Shown: positions 8,399-18,900 of the stretch, piece by piece
Layout of the letters: every line of letters begins with the position of its first letter
Position numbering within the stretch: position 1 is the stretch's first letter
Origin: Rhodospirillaceae bacterium
GTDB taxonomy: Bacteria; Pseudomonadota; Alphaproteobacteria; Rhodospirillales; Casp-alpha2
Assembly (NCBI GenBank): GCA_002706405.1
Contig: PALN01000077.1
Coordinates: 31,565 to 95,564 of the forward strand
Reading direction: 5' to 3'
Length of the DNA stretch: 64,000 bases
Notes under the pieces: model-generated
The model's database searches: none
What the model saw: only the letters and a program-made list of their open reading frames with translations
What the model was told of the DNA's origin: nothing
Program-made: the position numbers and the translations under genes

Positions 8399-10729
8399 AT
8401 GCTCGACCAGCAAGATGATGGCGGCCAAGGCGCGCTCAATTCAAGTTCGACCATCGAGGCGCCGATCGCGCCTGAAGAACTCGGTCATGCGGTGCTGACG
8501 CCGTCCGGCGCATTCGAGGCCGGGTCTTGGCAAACCTTCACGCTGGTTTATACCTGCGGCAAGTACGGGATGGACGACAGTGCGTCCATGCGCGTCTGCT
8601 TCCGTTTTGCGTCGGACCAGAGCCGCCCGCAGTTCGACGACCCCAAATGGCGCAACTACACCACGGTCGTCGCCTCCAACAACGCGGTGCTGGAAACCCG
8701 CTACGACCCCAAGGGCAATGTGCGCCCGTGGGACCGTGCACTTTATATCAAGGTTGTGAAGGGCTTCATGAAGGAAGGTGACACAATCACCATCACCTTC
8801 GGCGAAACCTCGGGCGGGTCGCAGGGCATGCGCCTGCAGACCTTCTGTGAGGACAGCCTTGAATTCCGCGTGCTGGTCGATCCCATCGCCACCGCCAATT
8901 ATCAGGCGCTGCCGGTTCAGCCCGTGATCCGCATCGTTCCGGGCAAGCCCGTGACCTTCGCCGCCGTGGTGCCGACCGCGCGCTGCCCCGGCGAGACCTT
9001 TGACCTGAAGATCAAAGGCGAGGACATCTGGGGCAATCCGTCGGATCAGTGCGATGTGACCTACAAGGTCAAGAGTTCGCGCCCCGTCAAGGGCCTGCCC
9101 GACAGCGTGACCCTGGCGCCCGGCGCCTTCGCCACCATCGTCGAGGGATTGAGCGTCGATGCCCCGGGTCCGGTCGATATCTGGTTCGAGGATGCGTCGG
9201 GCACGGAGGTTTTCCGCGCCAATCCCTTGTCCATTCAAAAGGACCTGGAACTCAAACCCTATTGGGTCGACCTCCACGGCCAGTCCGAGGAAACCATCGG
9301 CACCGGTTCGGCGCGCGCTTTCTTCGAATTCGCCCGGGATCGTGCCTTTGTCGACGCCGCCGGCCACCAAGGCAACGATTTTCAGATCACCAAGGGTTTT
9401 TGGTCCCATCTGGACAAGCTGTGCGAGGAATTCGACGAACCCGGCAGGTTCCTGACGCCGCTCGGATACGAGTGGTCGGGCAACACGGCCTTGGGCGGCG
9501 ACCGCAACATGTTCTATCCCTCCAAGGATCGGGTCATTCGCCGCTCGTCCCACGCCCTGATCGAAGACAAGTCGGACCTGTCCACGGACTGCAACACGGC
9601 GGGCGAACTCTTTGAAGCCCTGGCCCGCGACGAGGAATGGGACGTCGTGTCCTATGCCCATTGCGGCGGACGTTATGCCGACGTGAAGATGGCCCATGAC
9701 GGCCGGTTCGAAAAATCCATGGAGATCCATTCCTCCTGGGGCACGTTCGAATGGCTGGTCGAGGATGCCCTCGACATGGGCTACCGCACGGGAATCGTCG
9801 CCAATTCCGACGGCCACAAGGGCCGGCCGGGAGCCAGCTATCCCGGTGCGTCGCTGTTCGGCGCTGTCGGCGGGCTGACCTGCATGCTGATGCCCGACCT
9901 TACGCGGGAATCCCTGTTCGACTGCATCCGCAAGCGCCACCATTACGCCACCACCGGCGGCCATGGCGGGCGCATGGTGATCGACGTCAAGGCGCGGTTC
10001 GATGCGCCGGCCACGCTCTATCATGACGATCCGGCGCTTGATTATCCGACGCCGCCCAAGGGGGTTGAGGCCAGCGAGGCCATGATGGGGGACATCGTCC
10101 ACCTGCCGGACGGTGGCGTGCGGCTGGATGTCGATATCCAGGGCGCCAGCCCGATCGAACGGGTCGACATCTTCAACGGCCGTGACCTGATCGAAACCGT
10201 CCGACCGTACGGCCAGGAAGACCTGGGCGGGCGCGTCCGCGTCCATTGGGAAGGGGCCGAATACCGTGGCCGCTTCCGCCAGGTCATCTGGGACGGCACG
10301 GCCCATGTCCAGGACAACGAGATCGTCCGCGCCGAGGCCTTCAACTTCTTCAACCCGGAGAAGGTGCTGGAGCAAACCTCGGAGACGGCGCTCAAATGGA
10401 TGTCCCTGACCACGGGCAACTTTGCCGGTTTCGATGTCTGGCTGAAGGACGCCTGGGGTGGCACGCTCCAGATTGAAACGCCGCTGGTGCAATGCGGTGT
10501 GCCGCTGGAAGAGATCGGCCTGGAAGACGAGATGTTCGACAAGTCCGGTATCCTGCCCCGGTTCCTCAAGATCTTCCGCCTGCCGGAAGAGAACCCGCAC
10601 CGTAAGATGTCGTTCTCGCGCAAGATCGATCTCAAGGACGACCGGGACAACGCCCTCTTTATCCGCCTGACGCAGGAAGACGGCACGCGGGCCTGGACAT
10701 CGCCGATCTACGTCTGCCGCAAGCTGTAA
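8399..10729 (+). CDS. DUF3604 domain protein (PHP-like predicted metal-dependent hydrolase)
   Basis: 776 residues. The N-terminal third is beta-rich, with no signal peptide. From about residue 290 the protein has WVDLHGQS, then FARD, GHQGNDFQ and later SYAHCGGRYAD, MEIHSSWG and ANSDGHKGRPG. These are the His/Asp-rich signatures of DUF3604 and resemble the metal-binding motifs of PHP-type phosphoesterases. No enzymatic role is established that I know of. The start ATG has an AGGAG site 7 bases upstream. The gene is divergent from the TauT-type importer and followed by a flavoprotein gene, so it may act on the imported compound or a product. This link is inferred from position only. Confidence 0.8.
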   Translation: MLDQQDDGGQGALNSSSTIEAPIAPEELGHAVLTPSGAFEAGSWQTFTLVYTCGKYGMDDSASMRVCFRFASDQSRPQFDDPKWRNYTTVVASNNAVLETRYDPKGNVRPWDRALYIKVVKGFMKEGDTITITFGETSGGSQGMRLQTFCEDSLEFRVLVDPIATANYQALPVQPVIRIVPGKPVTFAAVVPTARCPGETFDLKIKGEDIWGNPSDQCDVTYKVKSSRPVKGLPDSVTLAPGAFATIVEGLSVDAPGPVDIWFEDASGTEVFRANPLSIQKDLELKPYWVDLHGQSEETIGTGSARAFFEFARDRAFVDAAGHQGNDFQITKGFWSHLDKLCEEFDEPGRFLTPLGYEWSGNTALGGDRNMFYPSKDRVIRRSSHALIEDKSDLSTDCNTAGELFEALARDEEWDVVSYAHCGGRYADVKMAHDGRFEKSMEIHSSWGTFEWLVEDALDMGYRTGIVANSDGHKGRPGASYPGASLFGAVGGLTCMLMPDLTRESLFDCIRKRHHYATTGGHGGRMVIDVKARFDAPATLYHDDPALDYPTPPKGVEASEAMMGDIVHLPDGGVRLDVDIQGASPIERVDIFNGRDLIETVRPYGQEDLGGRVRVHWEGAEYRGRFRQVIWDGTAHVQDNEIVRAEAFNFFNPEKVLEQTSETALKWMSLTTGNFAGFDVWLKDAWGGTLQIETPLVQCGVPLEEIGLEDEMFDKSGILPRFLKIFRLPEENPHRKMSFSRKIDLKDDRDNALFIRLTQEDGTRAWTSPIYVCRKL

Positions 10730-10756
10730 ATTCGGCGCAAGGTCTTGTAGCCTAGA

Positions 10757-10782
10757 GCCGCGGGCGGGAAACCGTCCGCGGC
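10757..10782 (+). promoter_or_regulatory. GAAA-loop hairpin between the DUF3604 and flavoprotein genes
   Basis: Two 11-base arms (10757-10767 and 10772-10782) pair with a single G-U and enclose GAAA, a GNRA tetraloop. No T-run follows, so it is unlikely to be a complete terminator. It could stabilise the upstream message or partly attenuate the downstream gene. Confidence 0.5.
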
Positions 10783-10844
10783 GAGGCGCGTCTGCGTCCC
10801 GTCGATCCATCCAAGACCATCAATCAGAAATTTGAGGACCAATC

Positions 10845-12311
10845 TTGAAACCTTATAAATGGGATAGGGAAACGGACGTCGTTGTCCTGGGCTTCGGCGG
10901 CGCCGGCGTGGCGGCGGCGGTCACGGCGCATGATCTGGGGGCGGAGGTCCTGATCCTGGAAAAGGCGCCCGAAGGACACCACGGCGGCAACACGCGCATC
11001 GCGGCCCAGGGATATCTGAACACCTCGGACGCGGACCAGGCGGCGACCTATCTGGAAGCCCTGTGCGGGCCCTACAAGGTGCCGGATGAAATGATCCGCA
11101 CCTGGGCGCAGGAAATGTGCCTGAACAACGATTGGGTCCGGGAACTCGGCGGCGATCCCCAGGAACACCAGCACCAGCCGGAAGGCATCGAGTATCCGGA
11201 ACTGCCAGGTGCGACCTGTGTCCACAAGTTCCACGACGGTCCGACCTACGGCTATTCCTTCACCTGGCAACGGTTCGAAAGCTTCGTGACGGAACGCGAC
11301 ATTCCGGTCCTGTACGAAACGCCGGGCCGGGAATTGATTCAGGACGGCGAGACCCGGGAAATCCTCGGTGTGCGCGCGGAAAAGGACGGCAAGTCCGTTC
11401 TCATCAAGGCGCGGCGCGGCGTAGTTCTGACCTGCGGCGGGTTCGAGAACAATCAGGAAATGATCCGCAACTACCTGCCGGGCGTGTCCCATTGCTATCC
11501 GTCGGGGACCCCTTACAACGAAGGCGACGGTATCGCCATGGCGCTTTCGGTCGGCGCCGACCTGTGGCACATGAACAATTTCGCGGGCCCGTCCATGGCC
11601 CTCAAGGTGCCCGAATATCCCGCCACCTTCTCGATCCAGGCCCTGCATTTCGCCAAGGAATATCCCGGCGGCATGATCATCGTCGGCCCGGACGGTCGGC
11701 GGTTCTATGACGAGAAATTCAAGCACCGTCACGGCAAGGTGCCGATCAACGGCGTGTGGTCGCCGATGCACGTGCCGACTCCCATGTTCATGGTGTTCGA
11801 CCAGGACATGATGTCGGCGGCACCGCTCTACAACAAGAACCCCAACCGCGGCTGGACGCCGATCATCTCCCAATATGACTGGAGCGACGACAATTCCGCC
11901 GAACTTGAAAAGGGCTGGATCAAGAAGGGTGAGACCATTGAGGAACTCGCCCGGATCATCGGCCTGGACCCGGCGGCGCTCGCCGCCACGGTGGCGCGCT
12001 GGAACACGCAGGTGGCGGCCGGAGAGGATGCGGACTTCGGGCGCAAACTGATGTTGTCGCCGCTGGCCAAGGGGCCGTTTTACGCGATGGAACTGTCGCC
12101 CTCGATGATCAACACCCAGGGCGGCCCCCGGCGCAACGAGGAAGCCAAGATCCTGCGCCCGGACGGCCGGCCCATTCCCCGGCTCTACAGCGCCGGCGAA
12201 CTGGGATCGATCTTCAGCTATCGGTATCAGGGCACCGGCAACATCGGCGAATGCCTGGCCTTCGGGCGGATCGCCGGGCGCAACGTCGCCGCCGAAACAC
12301 CCCTGTCGTGA
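10845..12311 (+). CDS. FAD-dependent oxidoreductase, fumarate reductase / 3-ketosteroid dehydrogenase-like family
   Basis: 488 residues. An N-terminal dinucleotide-binding fold is seen as VVVLGFGGAGVAAA (about residues 13-26) with the acid of the next strand in LILEKA. GGNTRIA follows, which in this family contacts the FAD. The C-terminus has GGPRRNEEAKILRPDG and YSAGELGSIF...YQGTGNIGECLAFGRIAG, the second FAD-contacting segment. There is no heme domain or export signal, so it is a soluble cytoplasmic enzyme that would dehydrogenate or reduce a C-C bond. The TTG start has a GAGG site 7 bases upstream and no in-frame ATG follows until residue 85. It lies 115 bases after the DUF3604 gene on the same strand. 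Confidence 0.8.
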   Translation: MKPYKWDRETDVVVLGFGGAGVAAAVTAHDLGAEVLILEKAPEGHHGGNTRIAAQGYLNTSDADQAATYLEALCGPYKVPDEMIRTWAQEMCLNNDWVRELGGDPQEHQHQPEGIEYPELPGATCVHKFHDGPTYGYSFTWQRFESFVTERDIPVLYETPGRELIQDGETREILGVRAEKDGKSVLIKARRGVVLTCGGFENNQEMIRNYLPGVSHCYPSGTPYNEGDGIAMALSVGADLWHMNNFAGPSMALKVPEYPATFSIQALHFAKEYPGGMIIVGPDGRRFYDEKFKHRHGKVPINGVWSPMHVPTPMFMVFDQDMMSAAPLYNKNPNRGWTPIISQYDWSDDNSAELEKGWIKKGETIEELARIIGLDPAALAATVARWNTQVAAGEDADFGRKLMLSPLAKGPFYAMELSPSMINTQGGPRRNEEAKILRPDGRPIPRLYSAGELGSIFSYRYQGTGNIGECLAFGRIAGRNVAAETPLS

Positions 12312-12317
12312 CGGGCG

Positions 12318-13205
12318 TCAGGCCCCGGCCGGTTCGCTGACCGGGGCCACGTCGACGGCGACCGCGACCTTGTGCTCGCCGCCGCCCAGCACCATGCCGT
12401 TGATCGGGCTGACGTCGCCGTAATCGCGGCCCCAGGCGACGGTGATGTGTTCGTCCCCCGGCATCAGGTTGTTGGTCGGGTCCAGGTCGACCCAGCCGTG
12501 GTCCGGCACCCAAACGGCCAACCAGGCGTGTGAGGCATCGGCGCCGATCTTGCGTTCCTGGCCTTCGGGCGGGTGGGTGCGCAGGTATCCCGAGACATAC
12601 CGCGCCGGCAGGCCCAGGGCCCGCAGGCAGGCGATCTGCAGATGGGCGAAGTCCTGGCACACGCCGCGCTTGTCGGCCAAGACCCGGTCGATGGGGGTGG
12701 AAATGTCGGTGACCCCGCCTTCGTACTTGAAGCCCGTGAAGATGCGGGCCATCAAATCCAACGCCCCTTCCAACACCGGGCGGCCCGGCGGGAACGACGC
12801 CTGGGCGAAGGCCTCGGCCTGGGCCGACACGGTGAACGGGCTTTCGAACACGTATTGACCCGCGTCCAGGCACGCCGGGTCCGACTGATTGCCCAGATAT
12901 CCCGCGACCGCTTCCCAGGGCGGCGTGTCGGCCGGGGTGGGGGCGGGCAGGGCCTGGATGTCGACCTGGCAGGTCGAGGTGATCGAGAGCTTGCGATGGG
13001 GCTCTTCGATCGTCAGATAGGTCGTCGGATTGCCGAAGAAATCCGTGTCGTTCTTGGACAGGGTCGGCGCCGGTTCGATGATCAGGGCGTGATGGCGGGT
13101 GATCTGTTGGGGGCAGGGGCGCGGCGCCAGATGCAGCAGGTGTTGGGACAGCGCCACATCGAAGGCGTAGGTGATCGTCGTCTGATGGCTGATGTCGTAG
13201 ATCAC
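12318..13205 (-). CDS. Transglutaminase-like cysteine peptidase, COG1305 type
   Basis: 295 residues with an N-terminal beta domain (bacterial transglutaminase-like N domain, about 1-80) and a transglutaminase core. The catalytic triad is visible as Cys183 (RGVCQDFAH), His226 (ASHAW) and Asp242 (LDPTNN). No signal peptide is seen, so it should act in the cytoplasm, probably as a peptidase or amidase rather than a crosslinker. It is the third gene of an operon, 17 bases after the ATP-grasp/alpha-E gene, and starts at GTG 13205. The stop is 6 bases from the convergent flavoprotein gene. Confidence 0.85.
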   Translation of the reverse strand: MIYDISHQTTITYAFDVALSQHLLHLAPRPCPQQITRHHALIIEPAPTLSKNDTDFFGNPTTYLTIEEPHRKLSITSTCQVDIQALPAPTPADTPPWEAVAGYLGNQSDPACLDAGQYVFESPFTVSAQAEAFAQASFPPGRPVLEGALDLMARIFTGFKYEGGVTDISTPIDRVLADKRGVCQDFAHLQIACLRALGLPARYVSGYLRTHPPEGQERKIGADASHAWLAVWVPDHGWVDLDPTNNLMPGDEHITVAWGRDYGDVSPINGMVLGGGEHKVAVAVDVAPVSEPAGA

Positions 13206-13222
13206 GGCCTAATACTCGATAC

Positions 13223-15802
13223 TCATGGGACCATGCCGCCCGCGGCCGTGCTGCGCGTCGGCAGCACGTGGCTGAAGTACTTGCGCGCAAGCGCGTTCGA
13301 CATTTCCAGGGTCTGATTGGCGATCTGATCCAGGAACTGGGCCAGTTCGGTGCGCTGGCCTCGCTTGTTGCGCTGATTGCAGAGCGCCATCACGTCGGCC
13401 AGGCGGATCTGGCTGTACATGGACTGGACCAGATATTCCTCGCGCGGCAAGGTGGCGCTTTCCTCGTCATGGGGGAAATGGCGGATGTGCTCGCCCAGGG
13501 TCGCGACCTGGAAGGCCAGGGACCGGGGATTGGTGTCGTCGGCCAGCAGAAGGTCGACCACCGCCGGCAACTGCACGCTGGAAAGATAACGCGTGCGGTA
13601 GGTCATGGAACTGTCACCCAGTTCCAGCAGCAGGTCCAGGCGGCCTTCCTCGGCCGGGTTGCCGTCGACCACCAGTTCGCGGATCAACTTGGCCGTATGG
13701 GTCGTGCGGTCGACCCGCCGACCCGTGTCCAGCAGCCGCCAGCCGAGCGAGCGCGTCATGTTTTCCATCTGCATGCCGCTGAAGGCGGATAGTTCCTCCA
13801 GGACATGGTTGAGCAAGGCCAGCGCCGCCGATACGTCGAGCCGCACCATCGCCGCCTGGCCGACGGCGCGCTGGTGCAGGCCGTTCAGCACGCGCCAGGA
13901 ATCCGTCGACAGGCGCTCGCGGACCATCGAGGCCGTGCGTTGCAGGTTTTCCAGCAGATTGAGCAGACCGTTGGCCCGCCCCCGGTCGAACAGGATCATG
14001 GCCATTTCGCGCTCGACCGCGCGGATGCCGCCGGCGGCGGCCTTCTGCGCCGTGCGCCGGTTCAGATAATCCAGATCGACCAGGATGTTGGTCAGGCGGG
14101 TCAGGGTTTGCGGGTCGTCGCCAGCACCGGCTTCGCCCGAGAACCGAAGGATCAGGGCCCGCATCAGGCGGACCGAGCTTTCCGTGCGTTCCGCATATCG
14201 GCCGAGCCAGAACAGGTTGTCGGCCACGCGCGACGGCAGGTCCGAGCCGGAGCGCCGAAGCGTCACCGCCTGATCGGGAGCGGCCAGCCGGGTAAAGGTC
14301 GAAACGGGCCCGTCGGACAACACCCAGGTATCCTTGGACGCGTCGCCCTGCTGCATGGTGACGGCCTGGGCGGCGACGCTGTCGGCGGTCCGCGTCAGGC
14401 CGCCGGGCATGACCCGGTAGCTGTCGCCGTCGGCGCAGACATAGACGCGCAGCACGACCGGTCGCGGCTCGATGCCCTTGTCCGACCAGCCGGGGGTGGT
14501 CGACAGGGTCAGGGTTTCCTGGCCGAAGTACTGGTAGCCGCGCTTGCCCAGAAGATCGATGATCTCTTGCCGCCGCTCGCCCGAGGCCTGACCGGGCAGC
14601 AAGGCGCCGTTGCGGTTGTTGAGGATCGAGGAATTGGAAAACGTCGGGCGCAGCACCAGGTCGTCCAGGTGTTGGCTGACGTATTCCCGTTCCTGTTCCT
14701 GGCCGCACCACCAGGTCGCCAGGGACGGGACCTTCAGGTCCTCGCCCAGAAGCTCGCGACACAGGCCTGGATAGAAGCTCATCAGCGCTTCGCATTCGAC
14801 CACGCCCGACCCCAGCGAATTGGCGACCACCACATTGCCCGCGCGCACGGCGGCGACCAGCCCGGCGACGCCGAGCAGCGAATCATTGCGCAGTTCCAAG
14901 GGGTCGCAGAAATCACTGTCGACGCGACGCAGGATCAGGTCGACCCGTTTCAGCCCGTTCAGGGTTTTCAGGAATACCTGATTGTCGCGAACGGTCAGGT
15001 CGGCGCCCTCGACCAGAGGGAAGCCCAGGTAGCGCGCCAGATAGGCGTGTTCGAAATAGGTTTCGTTGTGCGGCCCCGGGGTCAGCAGCACGGCCAGGGG
15101 GTCGTCCCGGCCCGACAGGCTGATCAGGTTGTCGCTCAGCGCCTGGAAGAATCCGGCCAGACGGTGAACCTGGGCCGAGCGAAAGATGTCCGGCAGGGTG
15201 CGCGCCAGGACGATGCGGTTCTCGAGCGCATAACCGGCGCCGGACGGTGCCTGGGTGCGGTCGCTGAGGACCCACCAGCGCTGATCGGCTGCGCGGGCCA
15301 GGTCGAAGGCCATGAAGTGCAGATGCACGCCGTCCGGCGGATTGATGCCGTGCATGGGACGCAGGAACGCCGGGTTGCCGTACACCAGCGACGACGGCAA
15401 CAGGCCGCGTTTCAACAGGTTCTGATCGCCGTAGATATCGTGGACGACGGCATTCAGCAGCTTGGCCCGCTGGATCAGCCCGGCTTCGAGGGTCTTCCAT
15501 TCCTCGGCCCCGATCAGAAACGGAATCGGGTCCATGCGCCAGGGACGGGTCGATTCCCCGGTGTCGTCGTAAATGTTGTAGGTGGTGCCGTTTTCCCGGA
15601 CCAGGCGCTGCGCCGTGTCCCAACGGTCCTGCAATTCCTGGTCGGAAAACCGTCCCAGGCTTTCCAGGAAATTGCGCCAATGGGGACGGATGCCGGCCTG
15701 GGCATCCACCATCTCGTCATAGACGCCGGGGAAGGGGGCATAGTCGTCGGCCAGGAAAACGCCTGGCGCTGCGCTGTTCTTTGCCGGATTGCTGCCGCTC
15801 AC
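13223..15802 (-). CDS. Circularly permuted ATP-grasp protein fused to an alpha-E domain
   Basis: 859 residues from the preferred GTG start, which has a GGAG site 6 bases upstream; an in-frame start at 15871 would add 23 residues of unlikely sequence. The first 500 or so residues match the circularly permuted ATP-grasp type 2 family (DGVHLHFMAFDLAR, GPHNETYFEHAYLARYLGFP, YGQETL-like segments). The last 330 or so, from LPSRVADNLFWLGRYAERTE, are a typical alpha-E helical domain. These are often two separate genes; here they are one polypeptide. ATP-grasp enzymes ligate a carboxylate to an amine or thiol, so a peptide- or amide-forming ligase is predicted. Comparative genomics has proposed a peptide-tagging or metabolite-amidation role for this gene group; its substrate is unknown to me. 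Confidence 0.88.
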   Translation of the reverse strand: MSGSNPAKNSAAPGVFLADDYAPFPGVYDEMVDAQAGIRPHWRNFLESLGRFSDQELQDRWDTAQRLVRENGTTYNIYDDTGESTRPWRMDPIPFLIGAEEWKTLEAGLIQRAKLLNAVVHDIYGDQNLLKRGLLPSSLVYGNPAFLRPMHGINPPDGVHLHFMAFDLARAADQRWWVLSDRTQAPSGAGYALENRIVLARTLPDIFRSAQVHRLAGFFQALSDNLISLSGRDDPLAVLLTPGPHNETYFEHAYLARYLGFPLVEGADLTVRDNQVFLKTLNGLKRVDLILRRVDSDFCDPLELRNDSLLGVAGLVAAVRAGNVVVANSLGSGVVECEALMSFYPGLCRELLGEDLKVPSLATWWCGQEQEREYVSQHLDDLVLRPTFSNSSILNNRNGALLPGQASGERRQEIIDLLGKRGYQYFGQETLTLSTTPGWSDKGIEPRPVVLRVYVCADGDSYRVMPGGLTRTADSVAAQAVTMQQGDASKDTWVLSDGPVSTFTRLAAPDQAVTLRRSGSDLPSRVADNLFWLGRYAERTESSVRLMRALILRFSGEAGAGDDPQTLTRLTNILVDLDYLNRRTAQKAAAGGIRAVEREMAMILFDRGRANGLLNLLENLQRTASMVRERLSTDSWRVLNGLHQRAVGQAAMVRLDVSAALALLNHVLEELSAFSGMQMENMTRSLGWRLLDTGRRVDRTTHTAKLIRELVVDGNPAEEGRLDLLLELGDSSMTYRTRYLSSVQLPAVVDLLLADDTNPRSLAFQVATLGEHIRHFPHDEESATLPREEYLVQSMYSQIRLADVMALCNQRNKRGQRTELAQFLDQIANQTLEMSNALARKYFSHVLPTRSTAAGGMVP

Positions 15803-15927
15803 GCGATGCTCCACGCCCGACCGGGCCCATACCCATATTGGAGGGGCGAGGATAGGAGATCGCCGCGCCATCCGCTAGTGCGTTGTTTGATCAAGATGAA
15901 TCCAGTCTGAAAGGGAGGCTTCCCGGC

Positions 15928-18900
15928 CTAGTGCACCGTTTTCGCGCGGCGCAGGTCGAGGGTCATGGGAAATTCGTCGTTGTCGCGGCGCTTGGGCGCG
16001 TCGGAGGATCCGGCGGTATGGCCGATCTCTTCGAACCGGGCCAGGCGCCGGCTTTCCGCTTCGTAGGCGTTGACCGGGAAATGTTCGAAGTTGCGCCCGC
16101 CGGGATGGGCCACGTGATAGGTGCAGCCGGCCACGGCGCGTCCGGTCCAGGTGTCGTAAAGGTCGAACACCAGGGGCGCGTCCACGTCGACGCCGGGATG
16201 CAGGGCCGATGCAGGCTTCCAGGCGCGGAATCGCACGCCGGCGAAGAACTCGCCGGCCTTGCCGGTGGATGTCAGGGGCACCTCATAGCCGTTGCAGGCG
16301 ATGCGGTAACGCCCGCCGGTCATGCCGGTGATCCGCACCTGCAGGCGTTCGACGGACGAATCGACGAAGCGCACGGTGCCGCCGGCGGCCCCTTCCTCGC
16401 CCATCACGTGCCAGGGTTCCAGCGCCTGGCGCAGTTCGATCTCCATCTGCTCGTACTGCACGGCGCCATAGCGCGGGAAGCGGAATTCGAAATGCGGCGC
16501 GAACCAATCCGCGTCGAAGGCATAGCCCTGGGCGTTCATGTCGGCGATGACGTTTTCGAAATCGGCCCAGACGGAATGGGGCAGCATGAAACGGTCGTGC
16601 AACTGCGTGCCCCAGCGCACCAACGGTCCCGAATAAGGGGTGTCCCAGAACCGGGCGATCAGGGCGCGCAGCAACAACTGCTGGGTCAGGCTCATGCGCG
16701 CGTGGGGCGGCATTTCGAAGGCACGAAATTCGACCAGGCCCAGGCGGCCCGTGGGCCCGTCCGGGGAATACAGCTTGTCGATGCAGATTTCCGTGCGGTG
16801 GGTGTTGCCGGACACGTCGATCAGCAAATTGCGCAGGGTCCGGTCGATCAGCCAGGGTGGGCATTCCGTGCCCTTTTCCGGAATCTGGGCGAGGGCGATT
16901 TCCAACTCGTACAGGCTGTCGTGGCGGGCTTCGTCGATGCGCGGCGCCTGGCTGGTCGGGCCGACGAACATGCCGGAAAACAGGTAGCTGAGGCTGGGAT
17001 GGTGCTGCCAATAGGTGACCAGGCTTTTCAGCAGGTCCGGGCGGCGCAGGAACGGGCTGTCCTCCGCCGTCGGCCCGCCGGCGACCACGTGATTGCCGCC
17101 GCCGGTGCCGGTGTGGCGGCCGTCCAGCATGAACTTTTCCGTGCCCAGGCGGCTCAGGCGGGCTTCCTCATAAAGCGTTTCCGTGCTCTCGACCATCTCG
17201 CGCCAGCTTTCGGCGGGCTTGATGTTGATTTCCAGCACCCCCGGGTCCGGCGTCACCTTGATGACGTTCAGGCGCGGATCGTTGGGCGGGGCGTAGCCTT
17301 CGATATGCACGGGCATGCCGGTCTCCGCCGTCGCGTCCTCGATGGCGGCGATCAGGTCCAGGTAGTCTTCCAGGGTTTCCGTCGGCGGCATGAACACGCA
17401 AATGCGGCCGTCACGCGGTTCGATGGTCATGGCCGCGCGGACCCTTCCCTTGGCGCCGGTCACGGACTGTTCGGAAATGGTCTGGCGGCCGGTGCCCGAA
17501 TGTTCCGCGCCCTGCAGGTAGGGCTGGCGGGCGGCGTCGGGGCTGGGCAGGTCGCCGCGTTCGTCGAAGGGGTCGGCGGGCACGATATAGGGATAATCCA
17601 CCGGCGGAATATGGGGCAGGGAATCCAGCGGCAGGCGGTAACCCACGGGGGAATCGCCCGGGATCAGCACCAGGCGGTCCGTACGCATCGACCAGGGCTC
17701 GCTGTACCAGCGCCGATTGCTGGCCCGCGCGTTCCAGCGCTGCACCGGCAGGACATAGCCCGTCGGCTTCGACAGCCCGCGTGAGAACACCTTGCCCAGG
17801 CGTTCGCGCTCCAACGGGTCATCGAGCTTGGAATCCTCCAGGGTCACGTTTTCCGGCAGGCGGCGTTCCTGCTCCATGAAGTGCCAGGGGTCTTCATAGG
17901 CCGGGATGGCGGCGTCGGGCGACACGTCCAGGCGTTCGGCGATGCCACGGGCGAAGGTCTCGGCGGTTTTGATGTCCGGCTTGTGGTCGTCGACTTCCCG
18001 GGCGAAGGCAGCTTGGTCGCGCCAGATCGGCACCCCGTCGCGCCGCCAATAGAGTGCGAAGGCCCAGCGCGGCAGGGGCTCCCCCGGATACCATTTGCCC
18101 TGGCCGAAATGCAGCAGGCCGTCCGGCGCGTATTTGTCGCGCAGGCGGCGGATCAGGTCGTCGCCCAGGGGCCGCTTGGTCTTGCCCGTGGCGGCGGTGT
18201 TCCATTCGTCGGCGTCGACATGGTCGATGGACACGAAGGTCGGCTCGCCGCCCAGGGTCAGGCGCACGTCGCGCTTTTTCAACTGCTTGTCGATCTCGTC
18301 GCCAAGCGCATCGATGGCCTGCCACTGTTCTTCCGTGTAGGGCTTGGTCACCCGCGGGCTTTCGGCGATGCGGGTGATCACCATGTCGAAATCGAAGTCG
18401 ACCTCGCTGGGCCCGACGGCGCCCGAGATGGGGGCGGCACTTCTCGGGCGCGGCGTCGCGGCCAGCGGGATATGCCCCTCGCCGGTCAACAGGCCCGATG
18501 TGGGATCGAAGCCGATCCAGCCGGCACCGGGCAGATAGACCTCGGTCCAGGCATGCAGGTCGGTGAAATCGACCTCGGACCCGGACGGCCCGTCGAGGGA
18601 CTTCACGTCCGGTTTCAACTGAATCAGGTAGCCCGACACGAAGCGCGCGGCATAGCCCAGGTGGCGCAGGATTTCGACCAGCAGCCAGCCCGTGTCGCGG
18701 CACGACCCGCGGCCGCTGGACAGGGTTTCCTCGCAGGTCTGCACCCCCGGTTCCATGCGGATCAGGTATTCGACCTCGGACTGCAGGCGCTGGTTCAGGG
18801 CGACCAGGTATTCGACCGTTCGGCCTTCCTGCTTGGGCAATTTATCGAGCCAGGCCTGCAGCAGCGGGCCCGCGGGTTCGGGCTTCAGGTAGGGCTCCAG

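Noticed and set aside
8441..10810. Long minus-strand open frame (789 codons) over the DUF3604 gene
   Set aside because: Composition is Arg/Gly/Asp/His-rich without motifs; the plus strand has a good ribosome site and the DUF3604 signatures.
13805..17784. Long plus-strand open frames (about 700 and 630 codons) across the ATP-grasp/alpha-E and DUF2126 genes
   Set aside because: They are antisense shadows of two well-supported minus-strand genes and contain no recognisable domain.
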